Shown: positions 1-9,498, counted from the first letter of the stretch. The stretch: DNA of 64,000 bases from Methylobacterium sp. UNC378MF (GCF_900103195.1 NZ_FMWU01000008.1:62001-126000), one strand, 5' to 3'. Numbers and translations are program-made. The notes: generated by a model from the letters alone, not told the origin.

Positions 1-75
1 GATGGACACCGGCCGCCGGATCGCATCCTGCCGAGCATGCTCTGAGCGGCGGGCGGGCAATCCGCCGGCTGCCCC

Positions 76-702
76 TCACAGCGCGTCGCCGGCGACCGCC
101 TGGGGCTTGGCCATGCCCTGCACGCCCTGGAACAGGCGCTCGCTGGTCAGCTTGAGGAAATAGAACCCGAATTCCGGGTTCTGGTAATAGAGCTGCTTCA
201 CATCCGAATAGGACACGCACAGCGCGTGTCCCGCCTCGACGCAGACCAGTGAAGCCGTGCGGGTATTGCCGGGCGACAGGAGTCCGAGCTCGCCGACGAT
301 CGCGCCTTTGCGCACCTCGAGGTCGACCTCGGGAATCCGGAATACCCCACTCTCGATGTAGTACATCTCGTCGGCGAGATCCTCCTTCCGGAATACTACC
401 TCGCCGACGCCGAACGGGCGGCGCGAGCCGAACGGCCGGAGCCATTCGAGGGACAAGTCGCCGTCGGCGGCCGTCTCGACGTCGCGGACAAGGCGCATCA
501 TCTGCCAGAGCCGATAGGCGTTGAACGGCATTTGGATCAGCTCGGTGAGCACCACCGGCATGCTGCCGATGAGGATGCCGTAGGTGATCACCGCGCAACT
601 CGCGCAGAGCGAGATGATCCGCAGCGGAATCATCGTGCTCATGGCCGTCGCCGAAATGGTCAGCGCCGTCCCGAGATAGCCGATGCCCTCGACCCAATCC
701 AT
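76..702 (-). CDS. membrane-anchored cyclic nucleotide-binding domain protein
   Basis: This 208-residue protein has an N-terminal hydrophobic part (about residues 5-60, two or three membrane segments) followed by a CRP-like cyclic-nucleotide-binding fold (about residues 85-190). The segment FGVGEVVFRKEDLADEMYYI and the later GELGLLSPGNTRTAS carry the typical cNMP-domain glycines and phosphate-cassette-like GELGLL. There is no DNA-binding helix-turn-helix or kinase domain, so it is probably a membrane-bound sensor or effector rather than a transcription factor. The ligand is unknown. Its ATG lies 88 bases downstream of the amine oxidase stop on the same strand. Confidence 0.8.
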   Translation of the reverse strand: MDWVEGIGYLGTALTISATAMSTMIPLRIISLCASCAVITYGILIGSMPVVLTELIQMPFNAYRLWQMMRLVRDVETAADGDLSLEWLRPFGSRRPFGVGEVVFRKEDLADEMYYIESGVFRIPEVDLEVRKGAIVGELGLLSPGNTRTASLVCVEAGHALCVSYSDVKQLYYQNPEFGFYFLKLTSERLFQGVQGMAKPQAVAGDAL

Positions 703-789
703 CGCCGCCCCCTGAAGCGTAACGGCCGGGGGATGCCCGTCTTGCCCTCCTGCGGCAAGCGTCCCGGCTGCTCCCGCGGCGTACGCGTC

Positions 790-2139
790 TCAGCCTGTGC
801 CCGCCCGGCTACGCTTTGCGGCGTCCGCGCCGACGATGGCGGACACGGCCTCGGCGGCGCGAACGCCCTCCGCGTAGGCGCCGCCCACCGTGCCCCATTG
901 CTCCCGGGAGAGCGCTTCGCCGGCGAACCAGACGGTGTCGGCGACCGACATGCGGAGGGCCTGCCGCGCCGGCGCATGACCCGGCGGGACCACGGCCCAA
1001 GAGCCGCGTGACCACCGGTCGTGGCGCCACGCGCTCACCACCGGGATCGCCAGGTCGCGCAACCGCGCCCGGCCGAAATGCTCGGCCAGGACCGCGCGGA
1101 CGTGGCGGCGCACGCCGTCCGCGCCGGAGCCGGCGGCATCGATCGCCGCGGCCTCGTGCAGGTCGAGTTCGTAATAGTGGAACGGCGTGCCGTCGATGCG
1201 GGTGAGCAGCCCCGGCGGCGCATGCCGGCCGCCGTAGATCGCCGCCAGCCGGTCGCGCCCGCGGAACGGGCTCGACGGCCAGTGCAGCACCGCATGCTCG
1301 TAGATGCCGGTGGTGAAGCCGTCGATGGCGGCGCGGACCGCATTCGGCAGCGGCGGCGTGAAAGCCGGCCCGTCCCGGAGCACCATCATCGGCACCGTCA
1401 CGATCACGGCCCGGGCGGCGTATTCGATCCCGGCCGCACTGGTCGCGCGGACGCGACCGTCCGACCAGTCGATTCGCGTCACCGGCGTGGCCAGCGCCAC
1501 CGGCAGCCCGTCCGTCAAGCGGGCGAGATAGCTGCCGTAGCCGTCGGCAAGGAAGAAATTGTCGCCGTATTCCAGGCTCGGGAAGTCCTGAAGTGAGACC
1601 TCGCTCAGTGGCCGACCCGAGACCAGGCCATGGACCTGGGCGACGCGCGCGCCCCAGGCCCCGAGCCCCGGCGGCAGAGCGCGGGCGGCCGGCCGGTCCG
1701 GCCCGGGTTGCGCGGCGCCGCGGCTCATGGCGCGGTCCGCGCGATCGAAGGCGCGCCCGTTCGCGCGAATCTCGTCGGCCCGGCCGGGTCGGTTCCCCAC
1801 CCAGACATGGCTCTCCTGCGGCGCGCGGCGGAGCCGCTCGCCGCGCGTTCGGCCGAGCGCCACCAGGGGATTGATCGGCCCGGCGTGCAGCCAATGGGCC
1901 CCGAGGTCGAGGGCGTGGCCGCGGAGGGCTACCGTCAGGGCGCGGCCGCCGACACGGTCCCGGGCCTCCAGCACCGCAACCTTCACGCCCCGCGCCGCGA
2001 GCGTCCGGGCTGCGCCGATCCCGGCCGCGCCTGCGCCGATCACCAGCACCTCCGGCGCCTCGGGCAGCGGCGCGAGGCGCGGCCTGTAGGCTGGGCGAAA
2101 CGCCGGGTCGATCCATTGAGAACCGGCTGACTGCGGCAT
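790..2139 (-). CDS. flavin monoamine oxidase family protein (FAD-dependent)
   Basis: The 449-residue product begins MPQSAGSQW and has an N-terminal FAD Rossmann motif, VIGAGAAGIGAA, at about residues 27-38, followed by the amine-oxidase signature LEARDRVGGR. The C-terminal FAD-contact region is present (VWFAGEALSREQWGTVGGAY). This is the organisation of flavin amine oxidases, which oxidise primary or secondary amines to imines and release H2O2. The substrate cannot be read from sequence. The frame is open for another 161 codons upstream, but that part is low-complexity Arg/Gly/Pro. The chosen ATG follows an AGGACAGG ribosome site, which supports the shorter start. Confidence 0.85.
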   Translation of the reverse strand: MPQSAGSQWIDPAFRPAYRPRLAPLPEAPEVLVIGAGAAGIGAARTLAARGVKVAVLEARDRVGGRALTVALRGHALDLGAHWLHAGPINPLVALGRTRGERLRRAPQESHVWVGNRPGRADEIRANGRAFDRADRAMSRGAAQPGPDRPAARALPPGLGAWGARVAQVHGLVSGRPLSEVSLQDFPSLEYGDNFFLADGYGSYLARLTDGLPVALATPVTRIDWSDGRVRATSAAGIEYAARAVIVTVPMMVLRDGPAFTPPLPNAVRAAIDGFTTGIYEHAVLHWPSSPFRGRDRLAAIYGGRHAPPGLLTRIDGTPFHYYELDLHEAAAIDAAGSGADGVRRHVRAVLAEHFGRARLRDLAIPVVSAWRHDRWSRGSWAVVPPGHAPARQALRMSVADTVWFAGEALSREQWGTVGGAYAEGVRAAEAVSAIVGADAAKRSRAGTG

Positions 2140-2279
2140 CGAGACCTGTCCTGTCGTGTTCTGCACGGGTGCGCCCCGCACCGTCTCGCCCCTGCGACGG
2201 AGCCCGACCTTGCACCGGTTGCCGCACCGCTTCACAACGCGCCAGCGCCGCTTTCGGCGCGGGCCGGAATCCTCGCCCG

Positions 2280-2996
2280 ATGCTCGTCGAGTCCGCCGCG
2301 GCGGCGTTGCGCCAGACCTTCTCGCCGCCGCTGCGCGCGATCCTTTGGAAGTCCCTCGGCCTAACGGTCGGGCTCCTGCTCCTGGTCTGGCTCGGCCTGA
2401 CCCGGCTGATCCAGGCCTTCCAGGCAAGCCATCACATCTCCACCCAGTACCCGATCCTCGACAACCTCGCCTACTACTTCGCGGGGTTCGGTCTGGTCGT
2501 GGTCCTGGCCTACCTGATGCCGGCGGTCTCGATCCTGGTGGCGGGCTTCTTTCTCGACGATGCCGCCGAGATCGTCGAGCGCACCGATTTCCCGGACGAG
2601 CCGCCCGGACGCGCCATGCCATTCGGCACCGCTATGGTGTACGCCCTACGCTTCGCCGGTGTGACGCTGCTGGTGAACCTCGCCGCGCTGGTGATCTTCT
2701 TCGTCCCGGTGATCGGGATCGCGGCGTTCTTCGCCGCCAATGCCTATCTGCTCTCCCGCGAGTATTTCGAGATGGCGGCTGCCCGGTTCCGCCCCCTCCC
2801 CGAGGCGGCCGAGATGCGCCGCATCTTCTCGGTGCGGACGCTCGGCGCCGGCTGCCTGCTGGCGGCACTGATGGTCATTCCGATCCTCAACCTTCTGACG
2901 CCGCTCTTCGGGATCGCCCTGATGGTCCACCTGCACAAGCGTCTGAGCCGCCTGCGCCTCGCCGGGCCGCGGCGCCAAAATCACGCTCTGCGCTGA
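2280..2996 (+). CDS. EI24 / CysZ-like multipass membrane protein
   Basis: The 238-residue protein starts MLVESAAAALRQTFSPP and has about four long hydrophobic segments (roughly residues 20-40, 65-90, 125-150 and 195-220). The N-terminal pattern and the later IPILNLLTPLFGIALMVHL resemble the EI24/CysZ family, whose best-known member is a sulfate permease. Many alphaproteobacterial members have no tested function, so the substrate is left open. It is divergent from the amine oxidase, with about 140 bases between the start codons for both promoters. An in-frame extension upstream to 2169 is Arg/Pro-rich and was rejected. Confidence 0.75.
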   Translation: MLVESAAAALRQTFSPPLRAILWKSLGLTVGLLLLVWLGLTRLIQAFQASHHISTQYPILDNLAYYFAGFGLVVVLAYLMPAVSILVAGFFLDDAAEIVERTDFPDEPPGRAMPFGTAMVYALRFAGVTLLVNLAALVIFFVPVIGIAAFFAANAYLLSREYFEMAAARFRPLPEAAEMRRIFSVRTLGAGCLLAALMVIPILNLLTPLFGIALMVHLHKRLSRLRLAGPRRQNHALR

Positions 2997-3124
2997 TCGG
3001 GTCGCTGCTCGGCGCGGGAAAGGAAGCGGGAGCCGATGCGGCCATTGCCCACTCTGGCCGCGCCGGCCGTCGACCGCTACCTTGACGGTGACCCGACTGG
3101 ACGTTCGGGGCGGAGAGCCGATCG

Positions 3125-4399
3125 ATGAAGGCGCACGACGCGGGCGCGGACGTCCCTCCGCCGCCCGGCACGATTCCGTTCCTCCTGGTCGGCCTCGCCG
3201 GCCTCGGGCTGCTCGCCTGGGGCGCCTATGGCCACTGGCAGCGCGACGTGGAGGCGACCGCGACGCTGGAACGGATCAAGACCCTCGTGCCGCAGGTGCG
3301 CACTGTCGTGGCTGCGCAGGCGAAGGGACCCCTCGATCTCGTGCTCCCCGGCGAGATGCAGGCCTTCACGACGGCGGCGATCGCCGCCCGCGCCACCGGC
3401 TACATCGCCGAGCGCCGGGTCGATATCGGATCGCGCGTGAAGGCAGGCGATCTGCTCCTGCGCATCGCCGCACCGGATCTCGATCAGCAACTCGCCCAGG
3501 CCGAGGCGCAGGTCGGCCAGCTGAAGGCGCAGCTGCTCCAGGCACAGGCGCAGGTCGAGCAGGCCCGGGCCAACGTGAACCTCGCCAATCTCACCAACAA
3601 CCGCACCACCACGCTGGCGGTGCAGGGCTGGGCTTCGCGGCAGAACGCCGACAACACCCAGGCGGGCGTGCTCAGTCAGGCCGCGGCGCTCGCGGCCGCG
3701 GAGGCCGGCGTGAAGGTTGCCACCGCCAACATCAAGGCGCAGGAGGCCGTGGTCGACCGCCTGAAAGCGCTCACGGCGTTTGAGCGGGTCGTGGCGCCCT
3801 TCGACGGGGTCGTGACCGTGCGCAACGTCGACGTCGGCGATCTCGTTCGGGCCGACAATGGCGGCACGCCGCTCCTGACCATGGATCAGGACAGCATCCT
3901 GCGCATAACCGTGAATGTGCCGCAGAACGATGCGGTCGGCGTCAAGCCGGGCGTTCAGGCATCGATCACCGTCCCGCAGATGCCGGGGCGCAGCTTCGAC
4001 GGCTTCGTGGAGCGCAGCTCCGTCGCCTTGAATGCGGCATCGCGCACGCTGACCACGCAGGTGGACGTCCCGAATGCCGACCAGGCGTTGCGCGCCGGCC
4101 TCTACGCCTACGTCACTCTGAAGATCCCCCGGACCGAGCCGGGCGTGACGATCCCTGCCGAGGCGACGGTGTTCAACAGGAACGGCCTGCAGGTCGCCGC
4201 CTTGAGCGACGACGACCGGGTGACGTGGCGGACGATCCGCGTGCGGCGCGATCTCGGGCGCACCTTGGAACTGGAATCCGGTCTTTCCGCCGACAGCCGC
4301 ATCATCGACAGCCCGGCTCCGGATCTGCGCGACGGTCAGTCGGTCGAACCCCTGAAACCGCCGCAGCCGCCTGGGCCGCTCCGCTCGGCCCAGCGGTGA
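3125..4399 (+). CDS. efflux RND transporter periplasmic adaptor (HlyD/MFP family)
   Basis: This 424-residue membrane-fusion protein has an N-terminal anchor (about residues 19-37), a first lipoyl half ending in ATGYIAERRVDIGSRVKAGD, a long alpha-helical hairpin rich in Ala and Gln (about residues 120-210), a second lipoyl half (VVAPFDGVVTVRNVDVGDLV) and beta-barrel/membrane-proximal domains. Such adaptors couple an inner-membrane RND pump to an outer-membrane channel. No RND permease or TolC-like gene follows; downstream is a 312-base gap and then an unrelated sensor gene. A GGAGAG ribosome site precedes the ATG. Confidence 0.85.
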   Translation: MKAHDAGADVPPPPGTIPFLLVGLAGLGLLAWGAYGHWQRDVEATATLERIKTLVPQVRTVVAAQAKGPLDLVLPGEMQAFTTAAIAARATGYIAERRVDIGSRVKAGDLLLRIAAPDLDQQLAQAEAQVGQLKAQLLQAQAQVEQARANVNLANLTNNRTTTLAVQGWASRQNADNTQAGVLSQAAALAAAEAGVKVATANIKAQEAVVDRLKALTAFERVVAPFDGVVTVRNVDVGDLVRADNGGTPLLTMDQDSILRITVNVPQNDAVGVKPGVQASITVPQMPGRSFDGFVERSSVALNAASRTLTTQVDVPNADQALRAGLYAYVTLKIPRTEPGVTIPAEATVFNRNGLQVAALSDDDRVTWRTIRVRRDLGRTLELESGLSADSRIIDSPAPDLRDGQSVEPLKPPQPPGPLRSAQR

Positions 4400-4711
4400 C
4401 ACGCAGGATCCGGCTCGTAATTCCGTAATCGGGACGGCGCCGTCAGCCTCGCGCTGAGCCGAAGCGGGAAGATCGCGGCCGTGATTGGTTGCCGCTCAAG
4501 ATAAATTCGTTCGGAGAGCGAGTAATACTTAGACGCAGACGGATGAACGATGCCTTTCGGCTATCTGGTCGGCACGGCGTTGTCTCGGAATCTGTCAATC
4601 GTCGCAGGATCGCTGTGACGACGGAAATCGAATTCTCGCGGTGTCCGGCTAATTGCCTCTTAACATGTGTCATTTATCGCTGGCCGGACGTGTGACGCAG
4701 CGACCGGTGCA
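4400..4711. other. intergenic region, comparatively AT-rich
   Basis: No convincing gene is seen here. The middle (about 4490-4680) is clearly less GC-rich than its surroundings. Short open frames on both strands lack ribosome sites and codon bias. The region most likely carries the promoter and leader of the GGDEF/EAL gene that follows. No defined promoter motif could be assigned with confidence. Confidence 0.5.
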
Positions 4712-7594
4712 ATGCGAGACCCCGAAACGCCGACGGCTCGCGGAGACGAAGCGGAACAATCTCGCGCGGCGTTGCCGTTCTCGGGCAAAGCCGCCACGCT
4801 CCGCGGTCCGATCGTCGTCGCGTTTCTCGGGGTGGCCTTGCTTCTGGGCGCCCTCGGAGTGTCAGCGGCCGTGGCGATCGCGCATGTCGGTGCGCTCGTC
4901 TCGCGCACGTATGACGAATCGCTCATGTCGACCAGCTTCGCTCGGGCGACGGCGGCCGACTTCGCCAGGATGCGCACGGCTTTCGTCCGACGTCTTCGAT
5001 CCCGCGACGGTCCTGAGGCGGCGAAGCGTGATTCCGAGATCGCCGCTCTCGCAACGACCCTGGCGGAGGATCTCACCGTCGTGGCCGAGCGCTCCCGGTC
5101 CGACCGCGCGATGAAGACGGCCGAGGCGGTTCAGGCGGCGGTGGCTTCTTGGGACGGCCTGCGCCGCGCCCTGGATCCCGTCACGGCATCGCCGGATCAA
5201 GTGGCCGCCCTCGATCGGAAGGCCGACGCCGTCGAGAGTCAGATCGACCGTCTCACGAATATCACGGCGGGCGACGCTTTCACGGCACGGCAGGCGGCGC
5301 GGCAGAGCGTCTCTCACGAGATGCGGCTTCAGGCCGTTGCGGCGAGCCTCGCGATCGTTGCCTGCGGCCTGATCGGCTGGCTGCTCGCCCGCCGCATCGC
5401 CGGATCGTTGGATGCCGCGGCCCGAGCGGTCGAACAAATCGCGGGCGGTCAACTCGGCCATCGAATCCCGGCGGGCGGCCGGGATGGATTGCGCAGAATT
5501 CTGGACGCCGCGGCGGCGATGCGGTCCACCATTCAGGCGCGGGCGCAGGGCGAGGCCGACCAGCACCACGTTGCCGAGGCGCTGGTGACGGACGCGCTGC
5601 AGACGTCGCGCGAGGGCGTGGTGATCGTCGCTGCCGACGGTCGCATCGCGCTCGCCAATGCGCAGGCGCTTCTTTTCTTCGACGGACTTGATGCCGCGCT
5701 CGCGGCCGGATCGTCCCTGTCGGAGACGGCGGACGGCGTGCGGGACCGGCGCGAGGCCGCCCCGGCGGATTGGTTCAGGGCCCTGGCTCAGGACGGTGAC
5801 GTCCGGCTGACCGACGGTCGTTGGCTGCGCGTGCGCCGCAGCGTCACACGGCAGGGTGGGTTCATCGCACTCTGCAGCGACGTCAGCCTGGTGAAGGAGC
5901 AGGAGAACCGACTGACACTGACCAACCTGCGCCTCGGTGCCGCCCTCGACAACATGTCCCAGGGGCTCTGCCTCTACGACGCGCAGAACCGGCTGATGGT
6001 GGTCAACCGCCGTTACAGCGAGATCTACGGGCTTGCGGCAGGCGCGGTGGTGCCGGGCATGACTGCGCAGGAGGTCGTGAGCGCCTGCATCGCGGCTGGG
6101 AATCATCCGGGCTGCGATCTCGATGCACTGTTGCGCCAACAGCGCGAGGCCCTCCGGAACGGGGAGCGGCAGACGCTCTTCCAGGAACTGAGCGACGGCC
6201 GGATCGTCGCCATCGACCGGCGCGAGGCTGCCGATGGCGGCTTCGTGGCCACCTATGAGGATGTCACCGAGCGCCGCCGTGCCGAAGCCCGCATCGCCTT
6301 CCTGGCCCATCACGACATGCTGACCGGCTTGCCCAACCGCGTGGCCGTGGGGCAGCAGATCGACATGGCGGTGGCGCAGGCGGGACGCGACCAGGGCTTT
6401 GCCGTCTTCGCCATCGATCTCGACGATTTCCGGCCGGTCAATGAGACCCTCGGCCATGGAATCGGCGACGAGCTGCTCGTCGCGGTGGCGAACCGGCTGA
6501 CGGCCTGCGTGCGCGAAATCGACTGCGTCGCCCGGCTGGGCGCCGACGAGTTCATCGTCGTCCAGCGCGGTGTCGACCGGCCTGAGGATGCCGCCGTCCT
6601 CGCCCGCCGCCTCATCGAGGTCGTTGGCGCGCCCTACAGCCTCACCAATCACAACATCAGAGTGGGGCTCACCATCGGTATCACCCTCGCCCCAGGCGAC
6701 GGCACAAGCTGCGAAAAGCTCCTGAAGAACGCCGAAGTCGCCCTTGATCGCGGAAAGGCCGAGGCGCGCGGCGCGTTCCGCTTCTTCGAACCCGCGATGG
6801 ATGCCCGCCTCCAGGCGCGGCGGATCCTGGAGCGTGACCTGCGCGACGCCCTCGCCCGGGAGGCGTTCGAGGTGTATTACCAGCCGATCTACAGCCTGGA
6901 GACCGATCGGATCTGCGGCTTCGAAGCGCTGCTGCGCTGGAATCACCCGGTCCGCGGCTTCATCTCGCCCGCCGAGTTCATCCCGATCGCAGAGGAACTC
7001 GGGCTGATCGTGCCGCTCGGCGAATGGGTGTTGCGTCGGGCCTGCGAAGAGGCCGCCCGCTGGCCGGATGAGCTGAAGGTCGCGGTCAATGTCTCGGCGG
7101 TGCAGTTCACCTCGGCAAGCCTCGTCACCGCGGTCCGCGAGGCGCTGCGGCGGACCGGACTGCCCGGACGGCGGCTGGAGCTGGAGATCACCGAAACCGT
7201 GCTGGTCGCCAATCCCGGCGTGACGACGGCGATCCTGCACAGTCTCCGGGCTTTGGGTGTGCGCGTCGCGATGGACGATTTCGGCACCGGCTACTCGTCC
7301 TTGAGCTACCTGCGCTCGTTCCCGTTCGACAAGATCAAGATCGACCAGTCCTTCGTCCGCGACCTGTGCGTGAAGGACGGGACCGACTTCATCGTGCGGG
7401 CCGTGATCGGCCTGGGCGCCAGCCTTGGCATGACGACCACCGCCGAAGGCGTCGAGACGGAGGCGCAGCTCGCGCATCTGCGCGCGGAGGGCTGCGACGA
7501 GGTTCAGGGCTACCTGTTCAGCCGACCCGTGCCGGTACCGGAGGTCGCCACGATCATCCGCCGCTGGAACGGGGATCTGAAGGCGATCGCCTGA
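4712..7594 (+). CDS. bifunctional-type GGDEF/EAL sensor protein with HAMP and two PAS domains
   Basis: The 960-residue protein is predicted to turn over cyclic di-GMP at the inner membrane. In order it has a membrane segment (about 32-57), a periplasmic sensor region, a second membrane segment (about 205-228), HAMP (about 228-280), two PAS regions (about 290-390 and 405-520), GGDEF (about 525-690) and EAL (about 705-950). The cyclase signature reads RLGADEF, not GGDEF, so cyclase activity may be weak. The EAL half keeps FEALLRW, DDFGTGYSS, KIDQSFV and AEGVE, consistent with an active phosphodiesterase. An in-frame GTG at 4667 would add 15 residues; the ATG was preferred, although neither start has a strong ribosome site. 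Confidence 0.88.
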   Translation: MRDPETPTARGDEAEQSRAALPFSGKAATLRGPIVVAFLGVALLLGALGVSAAVAIAHVGALVSRTYDESLMSTSFARATAADFARMRTAFVRRLRSRDGPEAAKRDSEIAALATTLAEDLTVVAERSRSDRAMKTAEAVQAAVASWDGLRRALDPVTASPDQVAALDRKADAVESQIDRLTNITAGDAFTARQAARQSVSHEMRLQAVAASLAIVACGLIGWLLARRIAGSLDAAARAVEQIAGGQLGHRIPAGGRDGLRRILDAAAAMRSTIQARAQGEADQHHVAEALVTDALQTSREGVVIVAADGRIALANAQALLFFDGLDAALAAGSSLSETADGVRDRREAAPADWFRALAQDGDVRLTDGRWLRVRRSVTRQGGFIALCSDVSLVKEQENRLTLTNLRLGAALDNMSQGLCLYDAQNRLMVVNRRYSEIYGLAAGAVVPGMTAQEVVSACIAAGNHPGCDLDALLRQQREALRNGERQTLFQELSDGRIVAIDRREAADGGFVATYEDVTERRRAEARIAFLAHHDMLTGLPNRVAVGQQIDMAVAQAGRDQGFAVFAIDLDDFRPVNETLGHGIGDELLVAVANRLTACVREIDCVARLGADEFIVVQRGVDRPEDAAVLARRLIEVVGAPYSLTNHNIRVGLTIGITLAPGDGTSCEKLLKNAEVALDRGKAEARGAFRFFEPAMDARLQARRILERDLRDALAREAFEVYYQPIYSLETDRICGFEALLRWNHPVRGFISPAEFIPIAEELGLIVPLGEWVLRRACEEAARWPDELKVAVNVSAVQFTSASLVTAVREALRRTGLPGRRLELEITETVLVANPGVTTAILHSLRALGVRVAMDDFGTGYSSLSYLRSFPFDKIKIDQSFVRDLCVKDGTDFIVRAVIGLGASLGMTTTAEGVETEAQLAHLRAEGCDEVQGYLFSRPVPVPEVATIIRRWNGDLKAIA

Positions 7595-7595
7595 A

Positions 7596-7623
7596 GCACG
7601 CTGCCCGCGATGAGGCAGCGTGC
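7596..7623 (+). terminator. hairpin terminator after the GGDEF/EAL gene
   Basis: A perfect 10-base stem (GCACGCTGCC with GGCAGCGTGC) and an 8-base loop begin two bases after the stop codon. There is no clear T tract, so it may be a weak or bidirectional terminator. It sits between two convergent genes. Confidence 0.55.
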
Positions 7624-7644
7624 GTCATCAGTCTATCGGCGAAC

Positions 7645-7686
7645 GGACCCCGCGACCCGTCCTACGGACCCCGCGACCCGTCCTAC
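7645..7686. repeat. tandem 21-base direct repeat overlapping the DAHP synthase stop codon
   Basis: Two perfect 21-base copies lie head to tail at 7645-7665 and 7666-7686. Read on the minus strand the repeat phase places an in-frame TAG near the start of each copy, so the DAHP synthase gene ends in one TAG and meets another exactly seven codons later. Confidence 0.85.
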
Positions 7687-9065
7687 TCGGCGGCGTCCAG
7701 CCGCGGGCGCTCCACGTGGCTGCGCTCGGCTTTGACCAGCTCGGCCGTGCGGAACGCCACCTCCAGCGCCTGCTCCGCGTTGAGACGCGGGTCGCAGTAG
7801 GTGTGGTATCGGTCCTGCAGATCGTCGGCCGTCAGCGCCCGGGCGCCGCCCGTGCATTCGGTGACGTCCTTGCCGGTCATCTCCAGGTGGATGCCGCCCG
7901 CGAAGGTGCCCTCGGCGCGGTGAACGCCGAAGAAGCCCTCGATCTCCTGCATCACCCGCTCAAACGGCCGGGTCTTGTAGCGGCCGGCCGGAATCGTGTT
8001 GCCGTGCATCGGGTCGCAGATCCACACGACCGAGCGCCCTTCCCGCTCGACAGCCCGGATCAGCGCCGGCAGGTGGTCGCCGACCTTGTCGGCGCCGAAG
8101 CGGCAGATCAGGCTGAGCCGGCCCGGCTCGTTCTCCGGGTTCAGCAGGTCGATCAGCCGGATCAGCCCGTCGGCCTTCATGGACGGGCCGCACTTGAGGC
8201 CGATCGGGTTCTTGATGCCGCGGGCGTATTCCACGTGAGCGTGGTCCGGCTGCCGGGTCCGGTCGCCGATCCACAGCATGTGACCGGAGGTCGCGTACCA
8301 GTCGCCGGTGGTCGAATCGACGCGGGTCAGCGCCTCCTCGTAGCCGAGCAGCAGGGCCTCGTGGCTGGTGTAGAAGTCGGTGGTCCGCACCTCCGGATGC
8401 GTCTCCGGATTGATGCCGATCGCCCGCATGAAGTCGAGGGCGTCGGTCATGCGGCCGGCGACATCCTGGTAGCGCGAGGATTGCGGCGAATCCTTCACGA
8501 ATCCGAGCATCCAACGATGCGCGTTCTCGAGGTTCGCGTAGCCGCCGGTGGCGAAGGCACGCAGCAGGTTCAGCGTCGCGGCCGACTGCCGGTACGCCTC
8601 GACCTGTCGGCGCGGATCGGGAACCCGCGACTCCTCGGTGAAGCCGATGCCGTTGATGATGTCGCCGCGGTAGCTCGGCAGGCTCACGCCCTCGAGGGTC
8701 TCGGTCGGCGACGAGCGCGGCTTGGCGAACTGCCCGGCGATGCGACCGACCTTCACCACGGGCGAGCCGCCCGCGAAGGTCAGCACCATCGCCATCTGCA
8801 GGAACACCCGGAAGAAGTCGCGGATGTTGTCGGCGGAGTGTTCGTCGAAGCTTTCCGCGCAGTCGCCGCCTTGCAGCAGGAAGGCCTGGCCCGCGGCGAC
8901 GCGCCCGAGCGCGGCCTTCAGCTTGCGGGCCTCACCGGCAAAAACCAGCGGCGGAAAGCTCGCGATCTGCGACTCGACGGCACCCAGGGCGGCAGCGTCC
9001 GGATAGGTGGGGACCTGCTCGATCGGCAGATGCCTCCAGCTCTTCGGTGTCCAACGCTCGCCCAT
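7683..9065 (-). CDS. aroG: class II 3-deoxy-7-phosphoheptulonate (DAHP) synthase
   Basis: This enzyme condenses phosphoenolpyruvate and erythrose 4-phosphate, the first step of the shikimate pathway to aromatic amino acids. The 460-residue product matches the plant-type (class II) family along its length: [10 protein letters not shown] near residue 62, [40 protein letters not shown] and [10 protein letters not shown]. Class II enzymes are unrelated in detail to E. coli AroFGH and are common in alphaproteobacteria. The stop codon lies inside a tandem duplication. A later shikimate gene, aroC, lies at the far end of the window. Confidence 0.95.
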   Translation of the reverse strand: MGERWTPKSWRHLPIEQVPTYPDAAALGAVESQIASFPPLVFAGEARKLKAALGRVAAGQAFLLQGGDCAESFDEHSADNIRDFFRVFLQMAMVLTFAGGSPVVKVGRIAGQFAKPRSSPTETLEGVSLPSYRGDIINGIGFTEESRVPDPRRQVEAYRQSAATLNLLRAFATGGYANLENAHRWMLGFVKDSPQSSRYQDVAGRMTDALDFMRAIGINPETHPEVRTTDFYTSHEALLLGYEEALTRVDSTTGDWYATSGHMLWIGDRTRQPDHAHVEYARGIKNPIGLKCGPSMKADGLIRLIDLLNPENEPGRLSLICRFGADKVGDHLPALIRAVEREGRSVVWICDPMHGNTIPAGRYKTRPFERVMQEIEGFFGVHRAEGTFAGGIHLEMTGKDVTECTGGARALTADDLQDRYHTYCDPRLNAEQALEVAFRTAELVKAERSHVERPRLDAAE

Positions 9066-9180
9066 GACCTCTCTCCGCGCACCCCTTCGTGCGATCGCGC
9101 CTCGTGCGCGAAGCGCGGCTTATAGAGTGGTTCCCACGGAGTTGCGAGTGCCGGAAACCGGGGGCAGGCGCGCCTCGGCG

Positions 9181-9498
9181 TCAGGCCTCGCCGTCCTCGA
9201 CCTCGATCCCATGCTCGGCCAGGATCCAGAAGATCGCCTCCAGATCCTCCGCGGAGACGTCCCGCGGCGGCAGCGCCTCCTCCAGGTCGTCGTAGGTCAG
9301 GTTGCGGCTGCGCTGCGCTTCCGCCTTGGCGAGGAGGCGGTCGATGGCGTGGCGGATATCGGGCGGCAGGGCATCGTGGCTCGGCGGTCGATGGACGGCG
9401 GGCCGCAGCGCATCCGCCAGCAGGCCATCGATGACCGCCTGCCGCCGCGCATGCGCGTCGTTCTCGCGTCGTCCCTTGCCGCTGCCCTGCTTACCCAT
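9181..9498 (-). CDS. free-standing sigma-70 region 1.1 domain protein
   Basis: The 105-residue protein starts MGKQGSGKGRREND. Its C-terminal half (YDDLEEALPPRDVSAEDLEA then IFWILAEHGIEVEDGEA) closely resembles region 1.1 of the housekeeping sigma factor, the acidic module that occludes the sigma DNA-binding surfaces. No sigma region 2, 3 or 4 follows. It lies 55 bases after the glutathione reductase stop on the same strand. An upstream in-frame ATG at 9567 would overlap gor and begins with a low-complexity tail, so the internal ATG was chosen. Binding of RNA polymerase is inferred, not known. Confidence 0.7.
   Translation of the reverse strand: MGKQGSGKGRRENDAHARRQAVIDGLLADALRPAVHRPPSHDALPPDIRHAIDRLLAKAEAQRSRNLTYDDLEEALPPRDVSAEDLEAIFWILAEHGIEVEDGEA

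Noticed and set aside
4489..4695. Small plus-strand frame in the AT-richer gap before the sensor gene
   Set aside because: No ribosome site, no codon bias, and no recognisable product.
4862..7477. Long open frame (about 870 codons) antisense to the GGDEF/EAL gene
   Set aside because: The opposite strand has clear conserved domains; the antisense product is Arg/Gly/His-rich and matches nothing. Long antisense frames are expected at this GC content.
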